NCBI GenBank assembly: GCA_045657185.1
Contig: JAZOSO010000102.1
Span: 1 to 11,453 of the forward strand
Direction: 5' to 3'
From: RGIG5270 sp045657185
Lineage (GTDB): Bacteria > Verrucomicrobiota > Lentisphaeria > Victivallales > Victivallaceae
DNA length: 11,453 nt
In this document: piece by piece, positions 1 to 5,971 of the stretch
Numbering within the stretch: position 1 is the stretch's first letter
How the letters are laid out: the number at the start of each line of letters is the position of its first letter
Notes under the pieces: generated by a model
What the model saw: the letters and a program-made list of their open reading frames with translations, nothing else
Databases searched by the model: none
Told to the model about the DNA's origin: nothing
Position numbers and translations under genes: made by a program

Positions 1-4
1 AGTC

Positions 5-66
5 CGGCGAAAGATTTGATTGCTCATTCCCCAAAAAAGGGGGAGGAGCAATCGAACATTTCGCCG
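5..66. repeat. Long imperfect hairpin (inverted repeat)
   Basis: The arms at 5-32 and 39-66 pair almost end to end around an AAAAAA loop (33-38). The outer block is CGGCGAAA/TTTCGCCG, the middle block centres on GATTGCTC/GAGCAATC, and the inner block is CCCC/GGGG. Only three positions are unpaired and two are G-T pairs. Neither strand has a T-run immediately after the stem that would make it a classical terminator. It could be the end of a dispersed repeat, a small structured RNA, or a bidirectional structure belonging to a gene left of the window. The dyad is read directly; its role is not known. Confidence 0.75.
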
Positions 67-170
67 AAAAACAGCCTGACGCACACAGCCGCTGACACTT
101 ACGCGCCAGCGTCACATCGCACCGGGTCGTACCCGGCGCCGGGTGCAGGGGCGGCGTAAGCCCCTGCAAA
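67..170. repeat. GC-rich cluster of short hairpins, possible dispersed intergenic repeat
   Basis: Roughly two thirds of the bases at 61-170 are G or C, well above the rest of the window. Several dyads follow one another: CGCTG/CAGCG near 90-115; CCGGGT-cgt-ACCCGG at 122-136; the perfect 14-bp palindrome ACCCGGCGCCGGGT at 131-144, which competes with the previous one; and GCAGGGGC-ggcgtaa-GCCCCTGC at 145-167. No open frame of note crosses it. The composition and stacked hairpins fit a REP/MITE-like intergenic repeat or a structured RNA. Without other genome copies this cannot be decided. Confidence 0.5.
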
Positions 171-240
171 GAAAGCACAAGATACAGCTATCTCCCCATA
201 TTTAGTACATAGCCTTTTATTATATGCTGAATTTGGGAAT
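168..240. other. AT-rich spacer with nothing recognised
   Basis: This stretch lies between the hairpin cluster and the secretin-operon terminator. It has no open frame with a ribosome binding site and no promoter worth calling. It completes the 337-base gene-free region at the left edge of the window. Confidence 0.5.
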
Positions 241-242
241 TG

Positions 243-309
243 AAAAAAATAATCTCTCCCGCAGCGGAAAAAGAGTTTTCGGGTCGTACTTTTTGATTGC
301 GGGAGAGAT
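243..309 (-). terminator. Rho-independent terminator of the secretin pair
   Basis: The perfect 12-bp arms ATCTCTCCCGCA (252-263) and TGCGGGAGAGAT (298-309) enclose a 34-base loop that can pair further within itself. Read on the minus strand, the stem is followed by TA and then seven T (249-243). It begins 29 bases past the stop codon of the downstream secretin gene. The loop is longer than usual for an intrinsic terminator, but the position and T-run fit well. Confidence 0.8.
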
Positions 310-337
310 ATTGGAATGATTTTCCGGAACAGGATGG

Positions 338-2083
338 TTATTTGCGGTCGGAGTCAATAAGGTATTGGCGATAACCGTAAGTATTTTTTTCTCCTGCTTT
401 GCTTAATTTGCTTTCGATTTTTTTGATATCGTCAATTTTGTTGTCAGCTTTGTGTGACGGTATGACTTCAGCGACTACGAGCAGTTGAGACCGTTTGGTT
501 GCTTCAGTTTCGGTGGAAAAGAGCCAGCCGAGCAGCGGCAGGTCTTTCAAAATCGGAATTCCGCCTGAAACTTGCATGATACTGCGTTTTTCAATACCGC
601 CGATAAGTAATTTTGTGCCGCTGTTGGATATCATAAATTCAGTATCAATTTCAGCGCCCTGCTGTATTCTCGGAGAGCCGTCGGAGGTGTAACCGATAAG
701 AGATGAATTATTTATTTTCACTTTAAGCTTGGTTGCCAGAGTATTGATAACAGGAACCATTTTTATTGAGAAGCCGAATTTGTCAGTTGCACTCAAGTCA
801 ACACTGTTACCGCGTTTGCCGGCGATATTTTTATTGATAAGTTCACTTTCGTAAGCGTCATCAAGTTGTGCAATGCTGATGCGTTTGCCGACTGCAGTAT
901 CAGCAACAGTGAATTTTGCAGGAGATGCGGCAGAAATTCTTAAAGTGTATTTATTATTGTTATCTGCGCCGATTTTGCTGACAGTTACTTCTGTTTCAGC
1001 GGAAACGGAAACAGCTTTGCGGTCTCGGGTATAACCGATAATATCGCCGGGATTTACGCTGAAACGGCTGCCGGATGCATTATATTCTTTCGCTTCGGCA
1101 AGAGCGGGTTTTGCGACAAAATACTGAGTGAACTTTTCGATTTTTCCTTCTGAATTATTGCCGATTGTGATTTCTGAAGTATGCAGGACTTTGGCTTTGC
1201 CTTTGACGGTCAGAAAATCAATATATCTGGTGTTCCATTTCGGATTGAACTGAAAGTAAGCTGTTTTGTTCCAATCGGCATTTGCGGCAAGAGCAGTTCC
1301 GTTATGATTTCGGGAAAAGCTGCCGCCTGCATTGAAAAGGTCGATACCGTCGTTGTTTTTCCATGCCTGAAAATCCAACCCCAATTTGGTATCGTTTTCG
1401 GCATAGAGTTCATAAACTGTAACTTTGGCGCGGACACTCGGTTCAAGTTTGTCATATTTGCCGATAACATCGGTGATGGTATTTTTTGAAAAAGGAGCAG
1501 TTTTGAAAAATATAAGATTCAATTCGGGGTCTTCCATTACAATATCATTACCGCCGACATTATTCATTGTTTCATTACTGCTGTATGCACCGACATTTTT
1601 GACCATTTCCAGCAAATCGGCAGAAGAACGGAATTTCGGAGAATAAACATAAGTCTCCCGTCCTGAATTTGATATAAGTTCTGGTTTATCCAATTCTTTT
1701 ACAATGGAATCAAATCCCTGCACACCCTGATTGTCTTCAAAACGGTAATCTTCGGCGGAAATAAGCAGTAAAGCACTTCCGTCAGCAAATTTTACCGCTT
1801 CAACATTGGTGTTATTTTCATTGACTTTGCGGGTCTGTACGATGGTGCGTATGTAGGAACGCAGTTCATACGGGTCAATATTTTTGATTTCATACGCTTT
1901 GGTGATAACATTAGGGTCTGCATTGTCGCGGACAAAGTGGACAATATCGGTATCGCTTTTGACTGTGACATTGAGTTTGGCGTCAATGCGGCTGTTTTCA
2001 TAGGGGGCTGCAGGGTCTCCTGCAAAAACGGAAACGCCGTTTAAAAGCAATGCCGCAAGAATATATTTGGGATTGTGTTTCAT
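338..2083 (-). CDS. Secretin-family outer-membrane protein (second of a tandem pair)
   Basis: A predicted secreted protein of 581 aa with a signal peptide at about 1-21 (cleavage near VFA-GD). N-domain-like segments follow at about 62-133 (starting TKAYEIKNIDPYELRSYIR) and 144-212 (VYSPKFRSS). A strand matching the start of the secretin core comes next (AKVTVYEL..ND.KLGLDFQAWKN, 219-243). The C-terminal beta domain shows the family landmarks: FLTVKGKAKVLHTSEITIGNN-like 290-310, KLLIGGI 491-497, and the hallmark GGIPILKDLPLLGWLF 507-522 followed by LLVVAEVIP. Secretins form multimeric gated channels in the outer membrane for type II/III secretion, type IV pili or phage export. The start is supported by AAGGAAA ahead of ATG. 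It lies 18 bases behind a paralogous secretin gene and is probably cotranscribed with it. No other secretion-system gene is nearby, so the cargo is unknown. Family assignment is firm; role is open. Confidence 0.85.
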   Translation of the reverse strand: MKHNPKYILAALLLNGVSVFAGDPAAPYENSRIDAKLNVTVKSDTDIVHFVRDNADPNVITKAYEIKNIDPYELRSYIRTIVQTRKVNENNTNVEAVKFADGSALLLISAEDYRFEDNQGVQGFDSIVKELDKPELISNSGRETYVYSPKFRSSADLLEMVKNVGAYSSNETMNNVGGNDIVMEDPELNLIFFKTAPFSKNTITDVIGKYDKLEPSVRAKVTVYELYAENDTKLGLDFQAWKNNDGIDLFNAGGSFSRNHNGTALAANADWNKTAYFQFNPKWNTRYIDFLTVKGKAKVLHTSEITIGNNSEGKIEKFTQYFVAKPALAEAKEYNASGSRFSVNPGDIIGYTRDRKAVSVSAETEVTVSKIGADNNNKYTLRISAASPAKFTVADTAVGKRISIAQLDDAYESELINKNIAGKRGNSVDLSATDKFGFSIKMVPVINTLATKLKVKINNSSLIGYTSDGSPRIQQGAEIDTEFMISNSGTKLLIGGIEKRSIMQVSGGIPILKDLPLLGWLFSTETEATKRSQLLVVAEVIPSHKADNKIDDIKKIESKLSKAGEKNTYGYRQYLIDSDRK

Positions 2084-2101
2084 AATTATTTTTTCCTTGA
2101 A

Positions 2102-3472
2102 TTACTTGTTTGCAAGTTTATTGAATTCAGCAACTGTTCCGGGAGCCATATTATCATTGAACACAACGGGAACGGCACGGACGGTTACAAAAAAGCGGTT
2201 GTTTTCCATATTGTCTGTCGTTGTACTGAAAAGGTATTTCAAAACGGGTATTTCACAGAGAAACGGGATGCCGACAACTTGCTTTATCACAGATTTACGC
2301 TGCCATGAAGCAAGGAGTTGTTCTTTGTTGAAATTTAAGACTGTTTGAGCAGAAATGTTTTCCGTTTCTGTCAATTCTGCGCCGAGATTGTTGCGCTCTA
2401 CAACATTATTATCAGTGATTTCACATTGAAAATTGATACAGCCGTCGTTTCCGGCAGTAATAACGGGATTGAAAACTGTTGCACTGAGAGAAGAGTCGCC
2501 GCCTGCAGTAACGGCGGAAGCGTGATATTCATCTTTTGTGATATTCTGGTATTCAGGAGCAAAACTGACTTTGAATTCACGCTCACGGTTATTGGTTATT
2601 ATAACGCTTGCACTGCTGCTGATAGTTGCCTTGCCGTTCTGCTGCAAAATCCTGAGAAAACTCAAATCAAATGCAGGTGCGGTATAAAATCCGCCGAAGC
2701 CCCAAGCTGCATTTCCTGCAATATCGGCACCTGTTCCGAGAAGTTCGACAAGTTTTTCTGTAACTTTGACATTTAAAGCATTGTACCCTGCGCTGAAAAG
2801 GTCAAGTCCGGGACCGTTTTTCCATGCCAGATAATCAATACCGATATCTTTGAGGTCACTGTCGCGCACCTGATAAACTTTCATTTCCAGACGGACTTGC
2901 GGTATCGGTTTATCCAGCCATGCAAGCTTGGCTTTGATATCCTGCACATTTGCGGGGGAATCTTTAAAGTAAAACATGTTGCGCTTGCTGTCAAGGCGTA
3001 CATCACTGTCGGCTTGACCGCCTGAAACTTCGCCCTGAACGATGATGTCAAGCATACTCTGAGAAGAGCGGAATTGCGGCTGATAAACACCGTAAGCGAT
3101 ACCGTCGCCGATGATGTTTGTACCTTTGGTCACTTTGGCGGGGCGGTCAAGAGCAGTGACAAGTTTATCGACATGTTCTATCATATCTGCCCCGGTTGAA
3201 ACGATAAGCATTTGACGGTTGCGTTCAAGGTCCTCCACGGTTGATACATTGGATTCTTCGCAATAGCGGACGACCGCACTGCGGATAAAAGGGGCAATAT
3301 CGGCGGCTTTGGTGTGTTTTAAAGTATAAATCTTTGACGCCATATCTTTCTGGGCGTCGTCTTCAATAAAAGTTATTTTCTGTACTTTTTCTTCTGCTTT
3401 GACTGCTGACGGTAAACCGATAACAGTAAAAGCTGTCATAATTACGAGACATTTATGAATTACTTTATTCAT
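2102..3472 (-). CDS. Secretin-family outer-membrane protein (first of a tandem pair)
   Basis: A 456-aa protein with a signal peptide ending near residue 26 (AVKA-EE). An N-domain-like segment (SKIYTLKHTKAADIAPFIR, 46-64) is followed by a second (GVYQPQFRSS, 128-137). The core-like stretch QVRLEMKVYQVRDSDLKDIG lies at 192-211. The beta-domain landmark FLRILQQNGKATISSSASV (272-290) is typical of secretins, and the signature appears as VVGIPFLCEIPVLKYLF (399-415), where GW is replaced by KY. It shares FRSS, AWKN-x2-G-x-DLF-x-AG and the overall order with the 581-aa protein downstream, so the two are paralogues and could form a mixed or paired channel. Start: AAGGAAA lies 7 bases ahead of the ATG. 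The promoter region carries a TATAAT-type -10 element and, further up, an AATTAG-N6-CTAATT dyad like those upstream of feoA, which suggests metal-responsive control. It is shorter than most GspD/PilQ proteins because it has fewer N-domains. Confidence 0.82.
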   Translation of the reverse strand: MNKVIHKCLVIMTAFTVIGLPSAVKAEEKVQKITFIEDDAQKDMASKIYTLKHTKAADIAPFIRSAVVRYCEESNVSTVEDLERNRQMLIVSTGADMIEHVDKLVTALDRPAKVTKGTNIIGDGIAYGVYQPQFRSSQSMLDIIVQGEVSGGQADSDVRLDSKRNMFYFKDSPANVQDIKAKLAWLDKPIPQVRLEMKVYQVRDSDLKDIGIDYLAWKNGPGLDLFSAGYNALNVKVTEKLVELLGTGADIAGNAAWGFGGFYTAPAFDLSFLRILQQNGKATISSSASVIITNNREREFKVSFAPEYQNITKDEYHASAVTAGGDSSLSATVFNPVITAGNDGCINFQCEITDNNVVERNNLGAELTETENISAQTVLNFNKEQLLASWQRKSVIKQVVGIPFLCEIPVLKYLFSTTTDNMENNRFFVTVRAVPVVFNDNMAPGTVAEFNKLANK

Positions 3473-3493
3473 AATTTGTATTTCCTTGTGGTT

Positions 3494-3522
3494 ATTATAA
3501 TTATACGATTACAGGTTGTGAA
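3494..3522 (-). promoter_or_regulatory. Candidate promoter of the secretin pair
   Basis: On the minus strand, TTCACA (3517-3522) and TATAAT (3494-3499) are separated by 17 bases. A second TATAAT directly precedes it (3500-3505). Transcription would begin about 15-21 bases ahead of the ATG at 3472, leaving a very short leader that starts at or just before the AAGGAAA ribosome binding site. A competing possibility is a promoter starting from TTGCAA (3569-3574), which sits right next to the dyad at 3578-3595. Confidence 0.5.
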
Positions 3523-3577
3523 GTGAGAGCGGATTTTTTTTGTTGTTTTACCTCCTTTAAAAAAGTTTTTGCAACTT

Positions 3578-3595
3578 AATTAGCTGTAGCTAATT
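3578..3595. promoter_or_regulatory. Putative DtxR-type operator, copy 1 (upstream of secretin pair)
   Basis: The sequence AATTAGCTGTAGCTAATT is an 18-bp dyad with perfect 8-base arms around GT. Its TTAG-N6-CTAA core matches the pattern known for DtxR/IdeR/SirR-type repressors (TTAGGTTAGCCTAA-like), and the same frame recurs twice upstream of feoA. It lies 106 bases ahead of the secretin start codon and just beyond the feoA terminator. TTGCAA, a possible -35 element, follows three bases later on the minus strand. The sequence pattern is seen directly; the regulator's identity is inferred. Confidence 0.6.
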
Positions 3596-3603
3596 TTATT
3601 TAT

Positions 3604-3652
3604 CAAAAAAACAGGAGACTCATAAAAGGCTGCAATTTTTATAAGTCTCCTG
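3604..3652 (-). terminator. Rho-independent terminator of feoA
   Basis: The arms CAGGAGACT (3612-3620) and AGTCTCCTG (3644-3652) extend inward with ATAAAA/TTTTAT after a single mismatch, giving a stem of about 16 bp around a nine-base loop. On the minus strand a run of seven T (3611-3605) follows directly. It sits 46 bases after the feoA stop codon and separates feoA from the secretin promoter region. Confidence 0.85.
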
Positions 3653-3698
3653 ACAGGAGAGAATCATCAGTAAATAAATTTGTTTTTTGCTGCAGGAA

Positions 3699-3968
3699 TT
3701 ATTTTGATTTTTCAATAATAATGCAGTTTGCATCGTCACGATGGAGTGCCATACTTGTTTCCATTACTTTTACCCGAATAAGACCGCCGAACGGAGCATG
3801 TGCTTCAATAAGCAGTTCCATGCCGGGGACAATGCCGACATCAGCGAATTTTTTGCGTCCGCGGGATTCCGGTAAAATACCGACAATGGTTGCTTTGGTG
3901 CCGACGGGGAATTCTGTTAAAGACATTTTGTTTTCCTGACAATCAATGCAGCTGCACGATGCTTTCAT
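3699..3968 (-). CDS. feoA: FeoA-domain protein, stand-alone
   Basis: An 89-aa protein that fits the small SH3-like FeoA fold: a leading LTEFPVGTKATIVGI, the FADVGIVPGMELLI segment with its conserved G-x-x-PG turn, then FGGLIRVKV and a closing ALHRDDANCIIIE. FeoA is a cytosolic accessory of the FeoB ferrous-iron transporter; no feoB lies in the window, so it either acts in trans or has another regulatory role. Before the domain there is an unusual N-terminal CSCIDC (Cys5, Cys7, Cys10) that could bind metal. The long start has AAAGGA upstream. An internal Met15 (3926) has its own CAGGA, so a 75-aa form without the cysteines is possible. Two AATTAG-N6-CTAATT dyads precede the gene, which fits iron-responsive control. 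Confidence 0.85.
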   Translation of the reverse strand: MKASCSCIDCQENKMSLTEFPVGTKATIVGILPESRGRKKFADVGIVPGMELLIEAHAPFGGLIRVKVMETSMALHRDDANCIIIEKSK

Positions 3969-4001
3969 TTATTTTTCCTTTCAAATAATGTTTGGCAAAA
4001 T

Positions 4002-4019
4002 AATTAGTTATGGCTAATT
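4002..4019. promoter_or_regulatory. Putative DtxR-type operator, copy 2 (proximal to feoA)
   Basis: AATTAGTTATGGCTAATT lies 33 bases ahead of the feoA start codon. Its outer six bases on each side are perfect inverted repeats and identical to copies 1 and 3; the inner bases vary. At this position a bound repressor would block early elongation or a start site from a possible promoter TTGCCG-17-TATTTT (4055-4060 and 4032-4037 on the minus strand). Confidence 0.6.
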
Positions 4020-4092
4020 GTGCGATTTAAAAAAATACAGAATCGTGTATGATACGGCAAATATTTTCTATTGCTTATTCTGTTATGAAAAT

Positions 4093-4120
4093 ACTATATC
4101 ACATATTAAAAAAAATGCAA
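4093..4120 (-). promoter_or_regulatory. Candidate feoA promoter
   Basis: On the minus strand, TTGCAT (4115-4120) and TATAGT (4093-4098) are separated by 16 bases. The -35 element touches the dyad at 4120-4137 by one base, so a protein on that dyad would be expected to compete with RNA polymerase. The leader to the feoA ATG would be about 115-120 bases long and would contain the second dyad. Confidence 0.5.
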
Positions 4121-4137
4121 ATTAGTTTTGGCTAATT
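4120..4137. promoter_or_regulatory. Putative DtxR-type operator, copy 3 (distal to feoA)
   Basis: AATTAGTTTTGGCTAATT shares AATTAG, the GG before the right arm, and CTAATT with copy 2. It directly abuts the candidate -35 hexamer of feoA. Three such 18-bp matches within 560 bases, all in intergenic DNA, are very unlikely by chance. Confidence 0.6.
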
Positions 4138-4215
4138 TTTTGGGAATTTTTTGTTTTTTGCTTTCAGCTGTTGTTCTGTTGAGGCTTTACTGCAAAAACT
4201 GATTGGAAACACAGA

Positions 4216-5109
4216 TTATTTCCGGGACGGAATTTGAGCGAGAATAACTGCACACATGATGACGGCACAACCGAGAAGTTCATGTTCGGAGATGCTTTCT
4301 TTGAGAAAAAGCCGGCCGCCGAGGACGGCAAAAACCGATTCAAGACTCATCAAAAGCGATGCGGTTACGGGGTGCAGATATTTTTGCGCATACATCTGTA
4401 ATGTAAAAGCTATGGCACTTGAGCCAATGCCGCAGAATATCCAGAACGGCAGAGAGGCAACTATCTTTTCCCAAATCCATGCTTCACGGAAAAGCAATGA
4501 ACCGATTGCAGTAAAGATTGCCGCCGCCATAAATTGCACACATGACAGCCGCACGCAGTCGCATTTCGGCGCATAAAAATCAATAATAATAATATGAAAC
4601 GCAAAGGCAAAAGCACAGCCGATAAGAAAAATATCTCCCGCTTTTATCTGACCGATTGAACCGCAGAGAATATATGTGCCGCATAGTGCAAGAATTATTG
4701 CCATATACAGCATAAAATTTGTTTTGCGCTTAAAAAATATCCCTATAACAGGTACTATAATAATGTAAAGTGCAGTCAGAAATCCGCTTTTGCCTGCTGT
4801 CGTTGATTGCAGCCCGAATTGCTGCAAAGTGCTTGCCGCAGAAATCATCAACCCGCATAAAACTCCGCCGATAATGAGATTTTTTCTGCTCTGACGGTCA
4901 ACTGCCGTACCGAAAACGGATAATTTTTTGTATTTGAAATAATCCGAAAGTATTATCACGCCGACAAGGGCAAGAACACCTGCGATTGAACGCAGCATGA
5001 CAAACAGCATCGGGTCAACGAATTTCATGCCGCTGCTCTGTGCGGAAAAAGCCAATCCCCATATTACGGAAGCCGCAAGCATTGCGGCAGTACCTTTGAG
5101 TTTATTCAT
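4216..5109 (-). CDS. EamA/DMT-superfamily transporter
   Basis: A 297-aa, very hydrophobic protein with about ten membrane helices in two halves, the usual build and length of EamA (RhaT/YdcZ-like) drug/metabolite transporters. Typical landmarks are SVIWGLAF in helix 1, FGLQSTTAGKSGFLTALYI (98-116) in the first half, and QKYLHPVTASLLMSLESVFA (242-261) plus LGGRLFLKE in the second half. Such carriers export or import amino acids or other small metabolites across the inner membrane; the substrate cannot be told from the sequence. It begins 15 bases after the hydrolase stop codon, with only a weak ribosome binding site, so it is probably translated from the shared transcript. No clear terminator follows, so some transcription may run on toward feoA. 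Confidence 0.88.
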   Translation of the reverse strand: MNKLKGTAAMLAASVIWGLAFSAQSSGMKFVDPMLFVMLRSIAGVLALVGVIILSDYFKYKKLSVFGTAVDRQSRKNLIIGGVLCGLMISAASTLQQFGLQSTTAGKSGFLTALYIIIVPVIGIFFKRKTNFMLYMAIILALCGTYILCGSIGQIKAGDIFLIGCAFAFAFHIIIIDFYAPKCDCVRLSCVQFMAAAIFTAIGSLLFREAWIWEKIVASLPFWIFCGIGSSAIAFTLQMYAQKYLHPVTASLLMSLESVFAVLGGRLFLKESISEHELLGCAVIMCAVILAQIPSRK

Positions 5110-5124
5110 AACTTTTCAGGTCTT

Positions 5125-5880
5125 TCAAAGCGGCAGTTCATGCCAGAAATCTTTTTTAAATCGGGTGAAAATATTTTTGTGGTCTGCACCCTCGTAAGTT
5201 TTAAAGGTTTTTGCCCCGGCATTTTTTGTATAGATTTTCAAGCCGTTGCGATAGGGGACGGTTTTGTCTGAAGTTCCGTGAAACAGGAGCAGATTTACAT
5301 TATTATTGCTCAGAAGTTCCGCATTTCTGAAACGGTTGAAAGGTACATCAAACGGCAGTAATGCCTCGGAGGCTGACGCAAAAGGTGCTATCAGTACCAG
5401 TTTGCGGACGGGGTATTTGCAGGCAAGATATGTACTCGGACCGGAGCCGACAGAGTAGCCGATAACGGTGATATCCGCGGGGGGGACTTTTTCTGTTTCA
5501 GTCAGAAATTTATATGCCGCTTCAATATCAGATTTGGCTTGCTCCGCACCTGCTCGGCCGCTTGAACCGCCGTATCCTGCATAATCATAAGCAAGGATTG
5601 AATAATTATTTTCTTTAAATTCATTTATCCACGGCATTATACGGGCAAGTATTTCTCCGTTGCCGTGACTGTAAAGCACTACTCCGCGCGCATCGGGAAC
5701 TTTGATATAAACTGTATCAAGTTCGGCATTACCTGATTTTAATGTCATGTTGCCGATTTTTTTGTTTGTATGAATGGCGGGAAAAAGAATAAAATCCATA
5801 AAAATAATTCCCATTGTCAATAGGAAAATAACCAAAACCGCTATGCATAAAATCAAGCCGAAAACAACTTTTAACTTCAT
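5125..5880 (-). CDS. Membrane-anchored alpha/beta hydrolase (BEM46/ABHD17-like)
   Basis: A 251-aa protein with an N-terminal hydrophobic anchor (about 5-33) and an alpha/beta hydrolase domain. The oxyanion region is YSHGNGE (70-76), followed by AYDYAGYGGSSGR (97-109). The nucleophile elbow GYSVGSG puts Ser143 in place, and HGTSDKTVP supplies Asp205 and GADHKN His234, so the triad is complete. The family acts on esters, amides or acyl groups; the substrate here is unknown. The anchor suggests the domain sits outside the inner membrane. AAGGAG lies six bases before the ATG, and a TTGACA promoter lies upstream, so this gene heads a two-gene unit with the transporter. Confidence 0.87.
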   Translation of the reverse strand: MKLKVVFGLILCIAVLVIFLLTMGIIFMDFILFPAIHTNKKIGNMTLKSGNAELDTVYIKVPDARGVVLYSHGNGEILARIMPWINEFKENNYSILAYDYAGYGGSSGRAGAEQAKSDIEAAYKFLTETEKVPPADITVIGYSVGSGPSTYLACKYPVRKLVLIAPFASASEALLPFDVPFNRFRNAELLSNNNVNLLLFHGTSDKTVPYRNGLKIYTKNAGAKTFKTYEGADHKNIFTRFKKDFWHELPL

Positions 5881-5911
5881 AAGAAACTCCTTTTACTTTT
5901 TGTTTCCAGCT

Positions 5912-5939
5912 AAAATAGCATACATTTGAGGTCTGTCAA
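5912..5939 (-). promoter_or_regulatory. Promoter of the hydrolase-transporter unit
   Basis: On the minus strand, a consensus TTGACA (5934-5939) is followed after 16 bases by TATTTT (5912-5917), which is preceded by TGC as in an extended -10. Transcription would start roughly 25 bases before the ATG at 5880, leaving room for the AAGGAG site. Confidence 0.6.
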
Positions 5940-5971
5940 GTCCGGAAATGATAACTTTATACAGAATTTTG

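Noticed and set aside
2345..2776. 143-codon plus-strand open frame opposite the first secretin gene
   Set aside because: It is antisense to a gene with clear family motifs, has no ribosome binding site, and its product is rich in Cys, Ser and Ile as expected from an antisense frame.
4138..4215. Terminator after the EamA transporter gene
   Set aside because: Only a three-base-pair stem ahead of a short T-run can be drawn; nothing stable was found.
5942..5958. Possible Fur box (GGAAATGATAACTTTAT)
   Set aside because: It matches the GATAAT hexamer pattern only over a few bases and lies in an AT-rich spacer; the DtxR-like dyads are far stronger.
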